Shown here one piece after another: positions 24,091-33,527 of a stretch of DNA of 40,372 bases (positions are counted from its first letter, which is position 1; each line of letters starts with the position of its first letter). Both the position numbers and the translations under genes were made by a program. The notes beneath the pieces are model-generated. The model ran no database searches and was not told the DNA's origin. It saw only the letters and a list, made by a program, of their open reading frames with translations. The DNA is from Nitrospirales bacterium (GTDB lineage Bacteria > Nitrospirota > Nitrospiria > Nitrospirales > UBA8639): NCBI GenBank assembly GCA_009377845.1, contig WHTE01000014.1, positions 1 to 40,372 of the forward strand, in the 5' to 3' direction.

Positions 24091-26445
24091 ATGGCGTCCA
24101 TTCTTGTCATTAACGATGATCCGGTTCAACTCCATCTCCTCGCGAGTTTACTCGAGCAGGAATATTTTGAGGTGATTCGATTTGTCTGCTCCGAAAAAGC
24201 CTGGCGGTGGCTTCAAGAAGGACATGTGCCGGATGCGATTGTGCTCGATCTCCATATGCCGGGGATCAGTGGATGGCGCTTTTGTGAGTTGCTTCATTCC
24301 CATTTTGGGTCAGGGAAGCAGGTGCCTCCTGTCCTTGCTGTTTCCGCCACGTATACCGGAGTCGATGCTCAAAATATCTTGAGGGATATGGGGGCTTCGG
24401 CATTTCTTTCACTCCCTGCGGAGCCAAAGCACTTTCGCCAACAGGTTCGCCGTCTTGTGGAATGTCCCCCCCCTCCTCAGGGCCCTCATATCTGGATGGT
24501 TTCGTCGAATGAGTCGGAAATTCAACGGATTCACCATGTGTTTGCGGAGCGCGGTTGGCAGGTCGTGGGATGGCAGAGTGGTGAACAGGTTCAAGCTGCG
24601 TCGAATCCTGTGTCTCCCGATATTGTGATTATTGAAGACCCCCTGCCAGATAGGGTGAGTGAAGACTTTGCGGTCTGGTGCAAACGACAATTTCCTCACA
24701 CGATGTGTATCGTACTTGGGGTCGATCCCACTCAACGAAGAACTTTTTCCGATGCGATATACGTGGATGCGTATATGCCGAAGGGGTGTGACCCTCTGAA
24801 TCTCATTTCGTTGTGTGAAAAAGGGCGATGGGAACGTGCTCTCTCTCGAGTGGAACATTTGCTAGATGTTCGGACGGATGATCTAAAGGAATCTGAAGCC
24901 CAATTTAAAGGGCTGTTCGAAACTCTTCCCGATGTCTTGGTGATTTATGATCATCAGGGAATGATGACGCACGTCAATGCCGTCGGAGCCCAGCAGTTGG
25001 GCTTTTCCCCGGATGCGTTGGAGGGGAAGGCCCTTTCCCTGATCCGACCTGAGGTATTGGTTGAACGATCGATCACCACGATGACAGGAGCCGGTGGCGG
25101 AGTCCCGAAATGGGAGGAAACTGTTCTCCGTAAGAAAAACGGTACTGTTCTTCCGGTAGAGATGATGGAACGGGTGGTCCGCTTTCAAGGGCAACGCCAG
25201 ACCCTCTTGGTTGCTCGCGATTTGACGGCCCGGAAGAACATGGAACATGAGAATGCGACGCTTGAACAGCAGCTGCGGCAAGTGCAAAAAATGGAAGCTA
25301 TCGGTCGATTAGCCTCCGGCGTGGCCCACGATATGAACAATATTTTGACGGCGATCTTGGCTCATGCCAGTTTAGTCAAGGTGCGGGCTGAGGCCGGTCA
25401 TCCCTTGTGGATGGCAGGGGATGTGATTGAAAAAGCCGTTCGCCGTGGGAAAGAACTGACCTCCCAACTCTTGGGGTTTGCCCGGCAGGGCAAGCATCAT
25501 CATGTCGCCGTGGATATTCATGAGGTGATTCAGGAAGTGATCGGGTTGCTCGGAAGGACGATCAATAAAACAATCGTTTTTCAAGCGGATCTGTCGGCCG
25601 CGAAGCCCTGTGTGGTCGGAGATCCCAGTCAATTATATCAGATTCTGATGAATTTAGCCGCGAATGCCTGTGATGCGATGGGGGACAGTGGGGAACTCAT
25701 TGTGCAGACCGCTAATGAATGTGTCACTCCTGAACAAGCCTCGCATGTGCCGGGACTGCACGCCGGAGACTATGTGCTGATTCGGGTCACCGATACCGGC
25801 TCGGGAATTCCACCAGAAATTCAAGGGCAAATTTTCGAGCCGTTTTTCACGACGAAGGAGCAAGGGCAGGGGACTGGGATGGGATTGGCTATGGTGTATG
25901 GCATCGTGAAAAATCATCGTGGGTATATTGGGGTGACCAGTTCCCTTGGGGGTGGTACGACGATGTGTGTTTATCTTCCTTCTGCACCGTATGTGGCACC
26001 CAAGTCAAAATCTGTGCCGACGAATGAGCCTTCTCACGGATCAGGACATATTTTGGTTGTCGATGATGAGAAAGATGTTGCGGAGGCGGCTCAGGCCATT
26101 CTGGAGTATTTGGGTTACCATGTGACTGTGGTGTTGAATGGGAAGGAGGCGGTGAACTTCTGCCAAGATTCAGATATTCCCGTGGATGTCGTCCTGTTGG
26201 ACATGGTGATGACCGACATGTCGGGGGCGGAATGTTTTGCGCAATTACGAGCGATTCGACCAGATGTCAAAGTGATCCTGTGTACCGGCTATGATCGAAA
26301 CCATGCTGTACAAGATCTCCTCAACCAAGGCGTGGCCGGTTTTATTCAAAAACCCTATGACTTAGACGAATTGGCACAAGTCTGCACCCTCGTCATGAAA
26401 GACGGGATGCAGGTTGAGACCTGTTTAACTGGAGCGTCGTCCTAG
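24091..26445 (+). CDS. Hybrid sensor histidine kinase (REC-REC-like-PAS-HisKA-HATPase-REC)
   Basis: A 784-aa soluble kinase. Receiver 1 (residues 1-120) has D53 in VLDLHMPG. A degenerate receiver-like region covers about 130-250 (IVIIEDPLP; the acidic pair is lost). A PAS domain lies at about 270-390 (FKGLFETLPDVLVIYDHQGMM). HisKA has H413 in RLASGVAHDMNNILTAI; HATPase has NLAANACDAMG, DTGSGIPPE and GTGMGLAMVYGIV. A C-terminal receiver has D704 in VLLDMVMTDMSG. There is no membrane segment, so it senses a cytoplasmic cue through PAS or is driven through receiver 1. Start ATG 24091 lies 2 bp after the diguanylate cyclase stop, implying one pathway. Confidence 0.92.
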   Translation: MASILVINDDPVQLHLLASLLEQEYFEVIRFVCSEKAWRWLQEGHVPDAIVLDLHMPGISGWRFCELLHSHFGSGKQVPPVLAVSATYTGVDAQNILRDMGASAFLSLPAEPKHFRQQVRRLVECPPPPQGPHIWMVSSNESEIQRIHHVFAERGWQVVGWQSGEQVQAASNPVSPDIVIIEDPLPDRVSEDFAVWCKRQFPHTMCIVLGVDPTQRRTFSDAIYVDAYMPKGCDPLNLISLCEKGRWERALSRVEHLLDVRTDDLKESEAQFKGLFETLPDVLVIYDHQGMMTHVNAVGAQQLGFSPDALEGKALSLIRPEVLVERSITTMTGAGGGVPKWEETVLRKKNGTVLPVEMMERVVRFQGQRQTLLVARDLTARKNMEHENATLEQQLRQVQKMEAIGRLASGVAHDMNNILTAILAHASLVKVRAEAGHPLWMAGDVIEKAVRRGKELTSQLLGFARQGKHHHVAVDIHEVIQEVIGLLGRTINKTIVFQADLSAAKPCVVGDPSQLYQILMNLAANACDAMGDSGELIVQTANECVTPEQASHVPGLHAGDYVLIRVTDTGSGIPPEIQGQIFEPFFTTKEQGQGTGMGLAMVYGIVKNHRGYIGVTSSLGGGTTMCVYLPSAPYVAPKSKSVPTNEPSHGSGHILVVDDEKDVAEAAQAILEYLGYHVTVVLNGKEAVNFCQDSDIPVDVVLLDMVMTDMSGAECFAQLRAIRPDVKVILCTGYDRNHAVQDLLNQGVAGFIQKPYDLDELAQVCTLVMKDGMQVETCLTGASS

Positions 26446-26534
26446 CCAAATGAGCCTTTTGAGACATGACTCGGAGGCTTTGCAAGTCGCCAGGATGAGG
26501 AGGGCCCATTGAATATTTTGGAGAAGATGCCATT

Positions 26535-27011
26535 ATGAAGATTCAGACCAGTCGATTTGGAATACTGGATGTGTCGGACGAAACGCTGTTGATCTTTCCT
26601 TCTGGACTTGTGGGGTTTCCTGCTTTTCGACGGTTTGTGGTGCTTGACGCAGCAGAGGATTCCGACTATCAATGGCTCCAGTCGGTCGATGAGCCAAGCT
26701 TGGCGGTTGTGATTGTGGACGTGCATCTTTTGCAACCGGAATTTCGCATAGATGTCCCCGATGAAGGATTGGCGGAACTGGACATGACCCAAACAGATCC
26801 AATCTCAATCATGGCTGTGGTGACGATCCCTTCCGGGGAGCCAAATCAAGCCACCGCGAATCTTCGTGCCCCCCTGGTTGTGAATTTACGAACGCGAAAG
26901 GGAAAGCAAATGATTCTCCATGAATCGATTCCCTTACGATATCCCTTACTTCCGGCTCCTGCTGAGTCCAAATCCGACCATGAAGTTGTGAGAGAGCCGG
27001 CATCGGTTTAA
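26535..27011 (+). CDS. fliW: Flagellar assembly factor FliW
   Basis: A 158-aa beta-barrel protein of the FliW family: TSRFGILDVSDETLLIFPSGLVGFPAFRRFVVLD, WLQSVDEPSLAVVIVDV, then MAVVTIPSGEPNQATANLRAPLVVNLRTRKGKQMIL. In Bacillus, FliW binds either flagellin or CsrA: when free flagellin is low it holds CsrA off the flagellin mRNA poorly, and when released it inhibits CsrA, forming a homeostatic loop. Its place directly before csrA supports the same loop here. ATG 26535 has GGAGA upstream. The next gene begins 109 bp later. Confidence 0.93.
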   Translation: MKIQTSRFGILDVSDETLLIFPSGLVGFPAFRRFVVLDAAEDSDYQWLQSVDEPSLAVVIVDVHLLQPEFRIDVPDEGLAELDMTQTDPISIMAVVTIPSGEPNQATANLRAPLVVNLRTRKGKQMILHESIPLRYPLLPAPAESKSDHEVVREPASV

Positions 27012-27120
27012 TAGATACGAACACATCATTTACAAGACAGGACAATCAGAGCGTGATCCATTTATAACGGAAGAGATTTTCTCCACTAACGGGTTTCACA
27101 AAAAAGCCAAGGAAGGCACC

Positions 27121-27372
27121 ATGCTCATACTCACCAGAAAGATCGATGAAGCCATTCGATTGGGAGAAGATATCCGTATTGTTCTCGTCCAAATTAAAGG
27201 AGGCCAGGTTCGCCTCGGAATTGAATGCCCTCCCCATGTTCGCGTCCTTCGTGAAGAATTGTACGAAGCCGTCCGCCGAGAAAACCTCAATGCCTTGTCA
27301 GCAGATCCTGCACACATTCAAGCTCTTCCTAAAGGGATAAAATCGTCATCAAAGCAGATCGAATCAAAATAG
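27121..27372 (+). CDS. csrA: Carbon storage / translation regulator CsrA
   Basis: An 83-aa RNA-binding protein, slightly longer than the enteric 61 aa. MLILTRKIDEAIRLGEDIRIVLVQIKGGQVRLGIECPPHVRVLREELYEAV is the full CsrA core, including the conserved N-terminal RNA-binding strand and the VRVLREE segment carrying the second RNA-contact Arg. The C-terminal extra residues follow the pattern of CsrA proteins that bind FliW. It represses translation by binding GGA motifs, most likely in the fliC leader at the other end of the window. AAGGAAGG precedes the ATG. An IS element starts 23 bp after its stop. Confidence 0.95.
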   Translation: MLILTRKIDEAIRLGEDIRIVLVQIKGGQVRLGIECPPHVRVLREELYEAVRRENLNALSADPAHIQALPKGIKSSSKQIESK

Positions 27373-27394
27373 ACGAGAATTTATACCTCCTTAG

Positions 27395-28464
27395 GTTCTA
27401 ACTCCAAGTGCAACACTTTAGGCCATAGTCGGCTAAGGTGTTGCCATGCCAAAGAACTCGTATACACACATGAGTTTCGAAGAACGTGAGACCTTGAGCC
27501 TGGGCCTGTCTCAGGTGCAGTCGCTGAGAACGATGGCGGCAATTTTGGGGCGATCGCCCAGCAGCATGAGCCGCGAGTGTGCCCGCAACACCACCCGGGG
27601 GCACCCGTATCGTGCCTGTACGGCGCACAGCTTGGCCGCTGTCCGGAGTCGTCGCCCACGGCGGCCGCGCAAACTGCTGGATCCCTGGTTGTGGCGCTAT
27701 GTCCGAACAGGCTTGACCCGTTGGGTGCTCGCCTGAACAGATTGCTGGACGGCTCCGTCGCGAGTATCCTGACGACATGCGGAAACGCCTGTCGGCCGAA
27801 ACCATCTATGTGGCACTGTACGTGCTGCCGCGCGGAACCCTGCGTAGCGAACGGTTGACCGCGCTGCGTCAGGCGCGCAAAGTGCGCCGGCCTCGAGCGC
27901 GGGGCAGAGACCGACGTGGTCAGATTCCCAATATGACGCCCATTGCTGAGCGTCCCGCGGAGGTCGCGGGACGTACCGTGCCGGGCCACTGGGAGGGTGA
28001 CTTGATTAAGGGAGCTCGAAATGGGTCGGCTATCGGGAGCCTTGTAGAGCGCACGTCGCGCCTGGTGATCCTGGCACGGCTTGATGGGACCGATGCGGGG
28101 AGTGCCCGACAGGGATTTACCAGAAAGTTTCAGCATGTGCCGGCCCCGCTGCGCCAAACTTTGACCTATGATCGGGGGAAAGAGATGGCCGAACACGAGC
28201 GCTTGGCGCGACGACTCGCCATCCGGGTGTTCTTTGCCGATCCACATAGCCCGTGGCAACGGGGGACAAACGAGAACACGAATGGGCTGCTCCGCCAGTA
28301 TTTGCCGAAAGGCACCGACTTGTCGGGGTACACTCAGCGCGAACTCAATACCATCGCCCATCGGTTGAATACCCGACCCAGAAAATGTCTCAAGTGGGCC
28401 ACGCCTCTGGAGGTATTTACGCAACTGCGTCATCATTCACCTGTTGCACTTGGAACTTGAAACC
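27395..28464 (+). mobile_element. IS30-family insertion sequence, about 1.07 kb
   Basis: Imperfect terminal inverted repeats flank the transposase. The shared core TCCAAGTGCAACA is at 27403-27415 and its complement at 28442-28454; both ends extend outward to a GGTT. Length and single-gene content fit IS30. No clear target duplication is visible (TTA on the left, GCC on the right), so exact ends are uncertain. It lies between csrA and the glycosyltransferase genes. Confidence 0.8.
27446..28460 (+). pseudogene. IS30-family transposase, frameshifted
   Basis: Two ORFs encode one IS30 transposase. ORF1 (27446-27736) has the N-terminal HTH (MSFEERETLSLGLSQ, MAAILGRSPSSMSREC). ORF2 (from 27777) has the DDE core: first Asp in GHWEGDLIKG, second in TYDRGKEM, and the Glu in GTNENTNGLL. 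ORF1 should continue as WCSPEQIAGRLRREYPDDMRKRL, but an extra G in the GGG at 27723-27725 shifts the frame and stops it. Removing one G restores a single ORF of about 338 codons. The transposase is probably inactive, unless the G is a sequencing error. Confidence 0.85.
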
Positions 28465-28847
28465 GCCCTCTTTAAAATATCTTCTTCTGGCTTTCTTGCT
28501 TAAAAATTAGGTACCGGGTGAAGTAGAGTCCGGTTCGCATTCAGTCGTTTTCTCACTCCCATAGGACGATAATTTCCTATTCAAAGGGAAAATTTTACCT
28601 CGTTTTTCTATCTCCTAATGCCGGCGAAGATGCGTTAAGCCCTCCAAAGGTCATTTGGTCAAGGTGGTTTCTGCGATGTAATGGCATAAAACTTGAAACT
28701 CTCACCACAGGAATGCAAAATTTTGTGGAGTGATGGAAAACTCCATAAGTGGATTGGCGCCGATGGACTTTACACCAATGGAGTTCACCTAAGAGAAAAT
28801 GGGTTTGAAAGTATTGGTCCATAAATATCAGGAGTAGAAGTCCACCT
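28465..28847. other. Gap between IS element and the glycosylation island
   Basis: About 380 bases, more AT-rich than the surroundings, with no supported gene. Visible structure: AATTTCC...GGGAAAATT (about 28571-28595) can form a hairpin, and TGGCAT-N5-TTGA near 28682 resembles sigma-54 but lacks the -12 GC. It probably holds the promoter of the 1548-aa gene; none was identified. The ribosome site of that gene (AGGAGTAGAAG) is at its right end. Confidence 0.45.
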
Positions 28848-31800
28848 ATGAAGCCATACCTCCAATCCAATGGCTATGTTTTCAATCAAGATGACGGGCT
28901 GTGGCAACGTCCCGAGTATGAAGGCATCAATTACACTGATGGCGAGGAAATTGAAAACCGATTGAAATCCATTGTTTCCGGCGCGAGCGATGTCAGCGTT
29001 ATGTCCATCGAGTTGGCAGAATTCTGCACCGATTGGCCATCCCTGTACCATTTGTCCCGGAAACGCGTCAATCTGTTGCGGCCATTCGAGGAGCGATTAC
29101 AAGGGAAAAGTGTCCTTGAAGTCGGTGCCGGTTGTGGTGCCCTCACCCGTTATCTCGGTGAATTAGGTGCGGAAGTGGTGGCACTGGAAGGGAGCCTCCG
29201 TCGGGCATCCATTGTGGCATCGCGTTGCCGTGGCCTTCGCAACATTATGGTTGTTGGTGAGGTTGTTCATCATTTTAATCCGGGACCTCAGTTTGATGTC
29301 GTCACCCTTATAGGCGTTTTAGAGTATGCCAGAAAATTCTTCCCTGGCGATGGAGCAGATCCTGTTGATGCCATGTTGGGCTATATAAAAGAACTTCTCA
29401 AGCCCGGCGGCACCTTGATTATCGCTATCGAAAACCAGCTAGGGTTGAAATATTTTGCTGGGTTTCCGGAAGACCATGTTGGCAAATCCATGTTTGGCAT
29501 CGAAGAACACTATAGCCAAGATGGCGTTGTTACTTTTGGACGCAGAGAGCTTGCCAGGCGAGTCGGTAAGGCCGGCCTAACAGAACAGGAGTGGTGGTAT
29601 CCCTTTCCAGATTACAAGCTACCGAGCGTGATGGTGTCGAACATCGGTACCTTGCCTCCAGACGGTATTGATCTAACACCGGTCCTCCGTAGTGCGTGCA
29701 TCAACGATCCGCAATATCCACCACATATTCATTTTAACCAGGAAAGAGCCTTGCGCCCAATAATTCGCAATGGTCTTTTGGGAGAGGTAGCAAATTCTTT
29801 TGTATTACTTGCAACAGACATGGCTTGTAGGGAAAAACCGAATATTCCCCTCGCCGTGCATTTCGCAACGGAGAGGCGACCGGAATTTGCCAAGAAGGTC
29901 GTCTTTACTCAGGCGGATCACTGTGCCGGTTATACCTCTCAAGTGGCGCTGTACCCCACCCCAAAGCCAAACGGGAATTCGTTGATTACTCAGCGGCTTG
30001 TCGATCAAGCCTTTGTGAAAGGCGAACTTTGGCAAGATCGTCTCATACAAATCATGACTAGCCCAGGATGGACTGTAACGCAAATAGAAGAATGGTTGAA
30101 GGTCTGGTTGGAGGCGTTCTGCGACGTTGTGGGAATCAATAAGTCATGCGATATGACCAAGAAAAAAATATCAGGACAATATCTCGATCTTATTCCGCGC
30201 AATATGATCATGGATGAGAATGGCGTGCCCATATTTATTGACCAGGAGTGGGTGCTTGGTGAAGAACTCGAGGTTGGCTATGTCGTTTTTCGTGCTCTCT
30301 TTTCTTCATTTTATGCTATAGGCGGGACAGCGAAGACGGGGGAAAGGACCCTTCCTTCGATTCTTTGCCTTATCAGGGAAATTGGACAAGGATTGGGGTT
30401 TTCGTTTTCCGACCATGAGATCAAACGTTATCACAATTTGGAGTGTGACTTTCAGCAGCTTGTGGTAGGAAAATCTAGACTTAGTTACGAAGTGATGGCC
30501 GCAAGACAGTTCCGTGTATCCAATACTCTGTCGGCTCATAATGGTCATGGTGCTGAAGCTCATGGACAGATCGTTGTACTTACACAAGCATTATTGGAGC
30601 GGGAGAAGCAGATTGCGGTTCTTACGCATGCGGTAAAGGATCTAGACGGGCAGTTCATCCGCCTCAATCGCGTCTTGTCTGAGAAGGAACTCGCTAAAAA
30701 GCCATTGCTGTCAATTATTGGCTCTGATGGGAGGAATTGTTCATCAGGAGCAAACCCTCAGCAACTTCCACACATTGTGGCGATTGTTAACGATCCAATT
30801 TGCAGCCAAATCCGAATACTTCAGGCACTCACTGCGGGGGCAAAGAAATCCTGGCTAGGAGGGACGGTAAAAATCGAGGGAGCGGAAGGGAGTCATCCTG
30901 CGCAATTACCAAGTGGACATGGAACGGTATGGATCGTTCAGCGGACTTGTCGGATTGATATCTCTGAAATGAGTATCGCCCGTTCGACTGACACCCGGTT
31001 AGTGCATGATATCGATGATTTGCTCTGGAAAATTCCGGAAGATAATCAGAATTATCAAGTTGTCAAAAAATGGCTTGTAGACCATATGATGAGATTGCTT
31101 GAATTGGCGGATTGCGTGACGACCTCTACGATCCCCCTGCAAGTGGCTTTGGAAAGGTTAGGAATTAAGGCCACTGTCCTGCCGAATTGTTTGGTCGCTG
31201 AAGAGTGGAAGAATTTAGATCCTCATCGAAGGGTGGGCTCCAGGCCCCGTGTCGGTTGGGCTGGTCAAATAGGAGTACACCGTTCCGACCTCCATTTTCT
31301 TAATTCTGTTTTCGAGGATTTAAGCGGTGAGGTTGAGTGGGTATTTTTAGGGGAAGTGCCGGAAGGTCTACGTCGGACTGGGATCAAATCCGCTGTACAT
31401 CCTATGGTGCCGTTATGTGATTTCCCAAAGAAATTGGCCAGTTTGAACCTTGATCTGGCTTTGGCTCCGTTAGCGTTGAATGAATTTAATGAGGCAAAAA
31501 GCGATCTTCGTCTATTGCAGTATGGCGTGTTAGGGTACCCAGTCATTGCTACTGATATTTATCCTCATCAGATCGCTCCGGTCACGCGTGTGCCCAATAA
31601 TCCTCAAGCTTGGGCTCGAGCTATTCGGGAACATCTTTATAATCGGGATTGTTCTGAGAAAAAGGGACAAATGTTACGGGAGTGGGTTCTAGAACATCGA
31701 ATGTTGGATTGCTGGTTACCTCAGTTTCGTGATGCGTGGGTGGGAGAAACTGTAAAAATAAGTGATCCCTCAATTTTGACTGGAACGGGGAACACCGAAT

Positions 31801-33494
31801 CTCGATCATCTACGACTTCATATATTCCTAATGTCAAAACAAGATATGAGTGCTCCATTATTATTCCGATTTTCAATAAAGTGGAGCTCACACGTCAGTG
31901 CCTGACCCGATTGGCCGAGGTGACGGACGGATGTTCATATGAAGTCATTGTTGTGGACAATGCTTCCACAGATGGGACCAAAGACTTCCTGGCAAATCTG
32001 GGTGGGGACATCCATGTCATTTCAAATCTGGAAAACTTTGGTTTTGCCAAGGCGTGTAACCAAGGAGCTGCCGCGGCCAAAGGGCGGTTCCTGGTCTTTT
32101 TAAATAACGACACGATTCCGAAGCCAGGATGGTTACAGGCTTTGGTAAATGAGGTTGAGTCCCATCAAGATGTCGCTATTGTCGGAAGTAAGCTGCTCTA
32201 TCCGGATGAAACGATTCAACATGCCGGAGTGGTCTTTTCTAAGAATTGTTTGACTCCTTACCATATTTTTAAGGGGGCTCCTGGCGATCTTCCGGCGGCC
32301 AATGTTCGTCGGGAATTTCAGGCGGTGACGGCAGCCTGTTTCCTGATTGGCAGACAGGACTTTGAGACTATTGGGGGATTTGATGAGGGATTCCGTAACG
32401 GATTTGAAGATGTTGACCTGTGTTTGAAAATCCGGGAACGGGGGCGAAAAGTCATCTACCAACCCAAGAGCGTGTTGTATCATCTTGAGCATCAAACGCC
32501 CGGGCGCAAAGATCCGGAGGCGGAACGCCATAACGGAAATCTCCTGATGAGTCGTTGGGCTTCAAAGATTGTGGTGGATGAAGACTTGTATACCGTTCCG
32601 GAGGGCTATGCCAATCGTTATTATTTTCGGGATGGATGGCTTCGGCAGTCGCTCGAACCCTTCCAGAGTGATGTGGAAAGGACGAAGTGGAAACGAGTCC
32701 AGCGGGTGCAAGAGCTATTATTAAGTCGGCGATATGCCACAACCCAGGGCTTAAAAGGCCAGGACGACCGTGAATTGCATACTCTCCTTTCCGATGATTT
32801 GGAATGGCCGGAAGACAGTGAAGTCCTCAGATGGGCGGCCAAACTTTGCAATTCGTTACAGTTATTCGATGGGGAGCGGGCATTTTGGAAACGAACATTG
32901 AGTTTTGGAGAAGATCGAGAGACACGGGAACAGCTGGCGAAACTGGCACTCAATGTGAAGGATCTGTCTGAGGCAACTCAACATGTCCAAACTCTCCTTC
33001 GCTCTGATCCCAACGATGGCTCAGGTCATTGGTTGCAAGGAATCTTGTTGATGCAAACCCAACAATGTGCAGAAGCGACCATGTCTTTTCGTCGAGCCAT
33101 CCGATGTGGCCATGACCCTCGAAATGCCGGCATCGGATTGGGAATGGCGTGTATGGGAATGGGAGATGTTGAAGAAGCCTGGAGGGTTTTCGAGCAGGTC
33201 GTGGTAGATCATCCAGACGATGCCGAAGCGATGAATTGGTTGATCCAGTCGGGAACTTCGTTACAACGATGGGAAGGCTTAGGTCAACGGCTTTCACGTT
33301 ATGTCGAACGAAATCCTGCAGACTGCGATATGCACTTTGCCCTGGCCGGCGTGGAATTTCGTGCGGGTCGCATGGATTCGGCCAAGCATCAGTTTGAGAT
33401 GTTGAGCCTCTTGAAGCCCGGCTATGAGGGATTAACAGATTTAGAGGTTCTGTTGCAGACGGCCCCTGTTGACGTTCCTGCGCTCACGACATAA
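28848..33494 (+). CDS. Giant methyltransferase - kinase-like - GT4-like - GT2 - TPR fusion, probable flagellin glycosylation enzyme
   Basis: A 1548-aa protein. Residues 85-240 are a SAM-dependent methyltransferase (motif I SVLEVGAGCGALTRYL). Residues 390-500 resemble a kinase/APH fold (DLIPRNMIM, then IFIDQEW). A short coiled stretch covers about 560-620. Residues 640-960 resemble a GT-B glycosyltransferase (LVHDIDDLLW, RPRVGWAGQIGVH, YGVLGYPVIATDI). Residues 1000-1240 are a GT2 domain (CSIIIPIFNKVELT, VVDNASTDGT, FLNNDTIPKPGW, FEDVDLCLKIRERG). The end from about 1300 is TPR-like. It is likely cytoplasmic, building and methylating a glycan. Position before fliC with other transferases suggests flagellin as target, but O-antigen work cannot be excluded. 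The ATG follows AGGAGTAG. Confidence 0.82.
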   Translation: MKPYLQSNGYVFNQDDGLWQRPEYEGINYTDGEEIENRLKSIVSGASDVSVMSIELAEFCTDWPSLYHLSRKRVNLLRPFEERLQGKSVLEVGAGCGALTRYLGELGAEVVALEGSLRRASIVASRCRGLRNIMVVGEVVHHFNPGPQFDVVTLIGVLEYARKFFPGDGADPVDAMLGYIKELLKPGGTLIIAIENQLGLKYFAGFPEDHVGKSMFGIEEHYSQDGVVTFGRRELARRVGKAGLTEQEWWYPFPDYKLPSVMVSNIGTLPPDGIDLTPVLRSACINDPQYPPHIHFNQERALRPIIRNGLLGEVANSFVLLATDMACREKPNIPLAVHFATERRPEFAKKVVFTQADHCAGYTSQVALYPTPKPNGNSLITQRLVDQAFVKGELWQDRLIQIMTSPGWTVTQIEEWLKVWLEAFCDVVGINKSCDMTKKKISGQYLDLIPRNMIMDENGVPIFIDQEWVLGEELEVGYVVFRALFSSFYAIGGTAKTGERTLPSILCLIREIGQGLGFSFSDHEIKRYHNLECDFQQLVVGKSRLSYEVMAARQFRVSNTLSAHNGHGAEAHGQIVVLTQALLEREKQIAVLTHAVKDLDGQFIRLNRVLSEKELAKKPLLSIIGSDGRNCSSGANPQQLPHIVAIVNDPICSQIRILQALTAGAKKSWLGGTVKIEGAEGSHPAQLPSGHGTVWIVQRTCRIDISEMSIARSTDTRLVHDIDDLLWKIPEDNQNYQVVKKWLVDHMMRLLELADCVTTSTIPLQVALERLGIKATVLPNCLVAEEWKNLDPHRRVGSRPRVGWAGQIGVHRSDLHFLNSVFEDLSGEVEWVFLGEVPEGLRRTGIKSAVHPMVPLCDFPKKLASLNLDLALAPLALNEFNEAKSDLRLLQYGVLGYPVIATDIYPHQIAPVTRVPNNPQAWARAIREHLYNRDCSEKKGQMLREWVLEHRMLDCWLPQFRDAWVGETVKISDPSILTGTGNTESRSSTTSYIPNVKTRYECSIIIPIFNKVELTRQCLTRLAEVTDGCSYEVIVVDNASTDGTKDFLANLGGDIHVISNLENFGFAKACNQGAAAAKGRFLVFLNNDTIPKPGWLQALVNEVESHQDVAIVGSKLLYPDETIQHAGVVFSKNCLTPYHIFKGAPGDLPAANVRREFQAVTAACFLIGRQDFETIGGFDEGFRNGFEDVDLCLKIRERGRKVIYQPKSVLYHLEHQTPGRKDPEAERHNGNLLMSRWASKIVVDEDLYTVPEGYANRYYFRDGWLRQSLEPFQSDVERTKWKRVQRVQELLLSRRYATTQGLKGQDDRELHTLLSDDLEWPEDSEVLRWAAKLCNSLQLFDGERAFWKRTLSFGEDRETREQLAKLALNVKDLSEATQHVQTLLRSDPNDGSGHWLQGILLMQTQQCAEATMSFRRAIRCGHDPRNAGIGLGMACMGMGDVEEAWRVFEQVVVDHPDDAEAMNWLIQSGTSLQRWEGLGQRLSRYVERNPADCDMHFALAGVEFRAGRMDSAKHQFEMLSLLKPGYEGLTDLEVLLQTAPVDVPALTT

Positions 33495-33527
33495 AAAGAG
33501 GAATATATTGCCTAGTCGAGTCAGTCT

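Noticed and set aside
27381-28436. 351-aa minus-strand ORF opposite the transposase
   Set aside because: It is the antisense shadow of the GC-rich IS30 transposase; motifs are only on the plus strand.
28682-28697. Sigma-54-like TGGCAT-N5-TTGA before the 1548-aa gene
   Set aside because: The invariant GC of the -12 element is GA, so it is unlikely to work.
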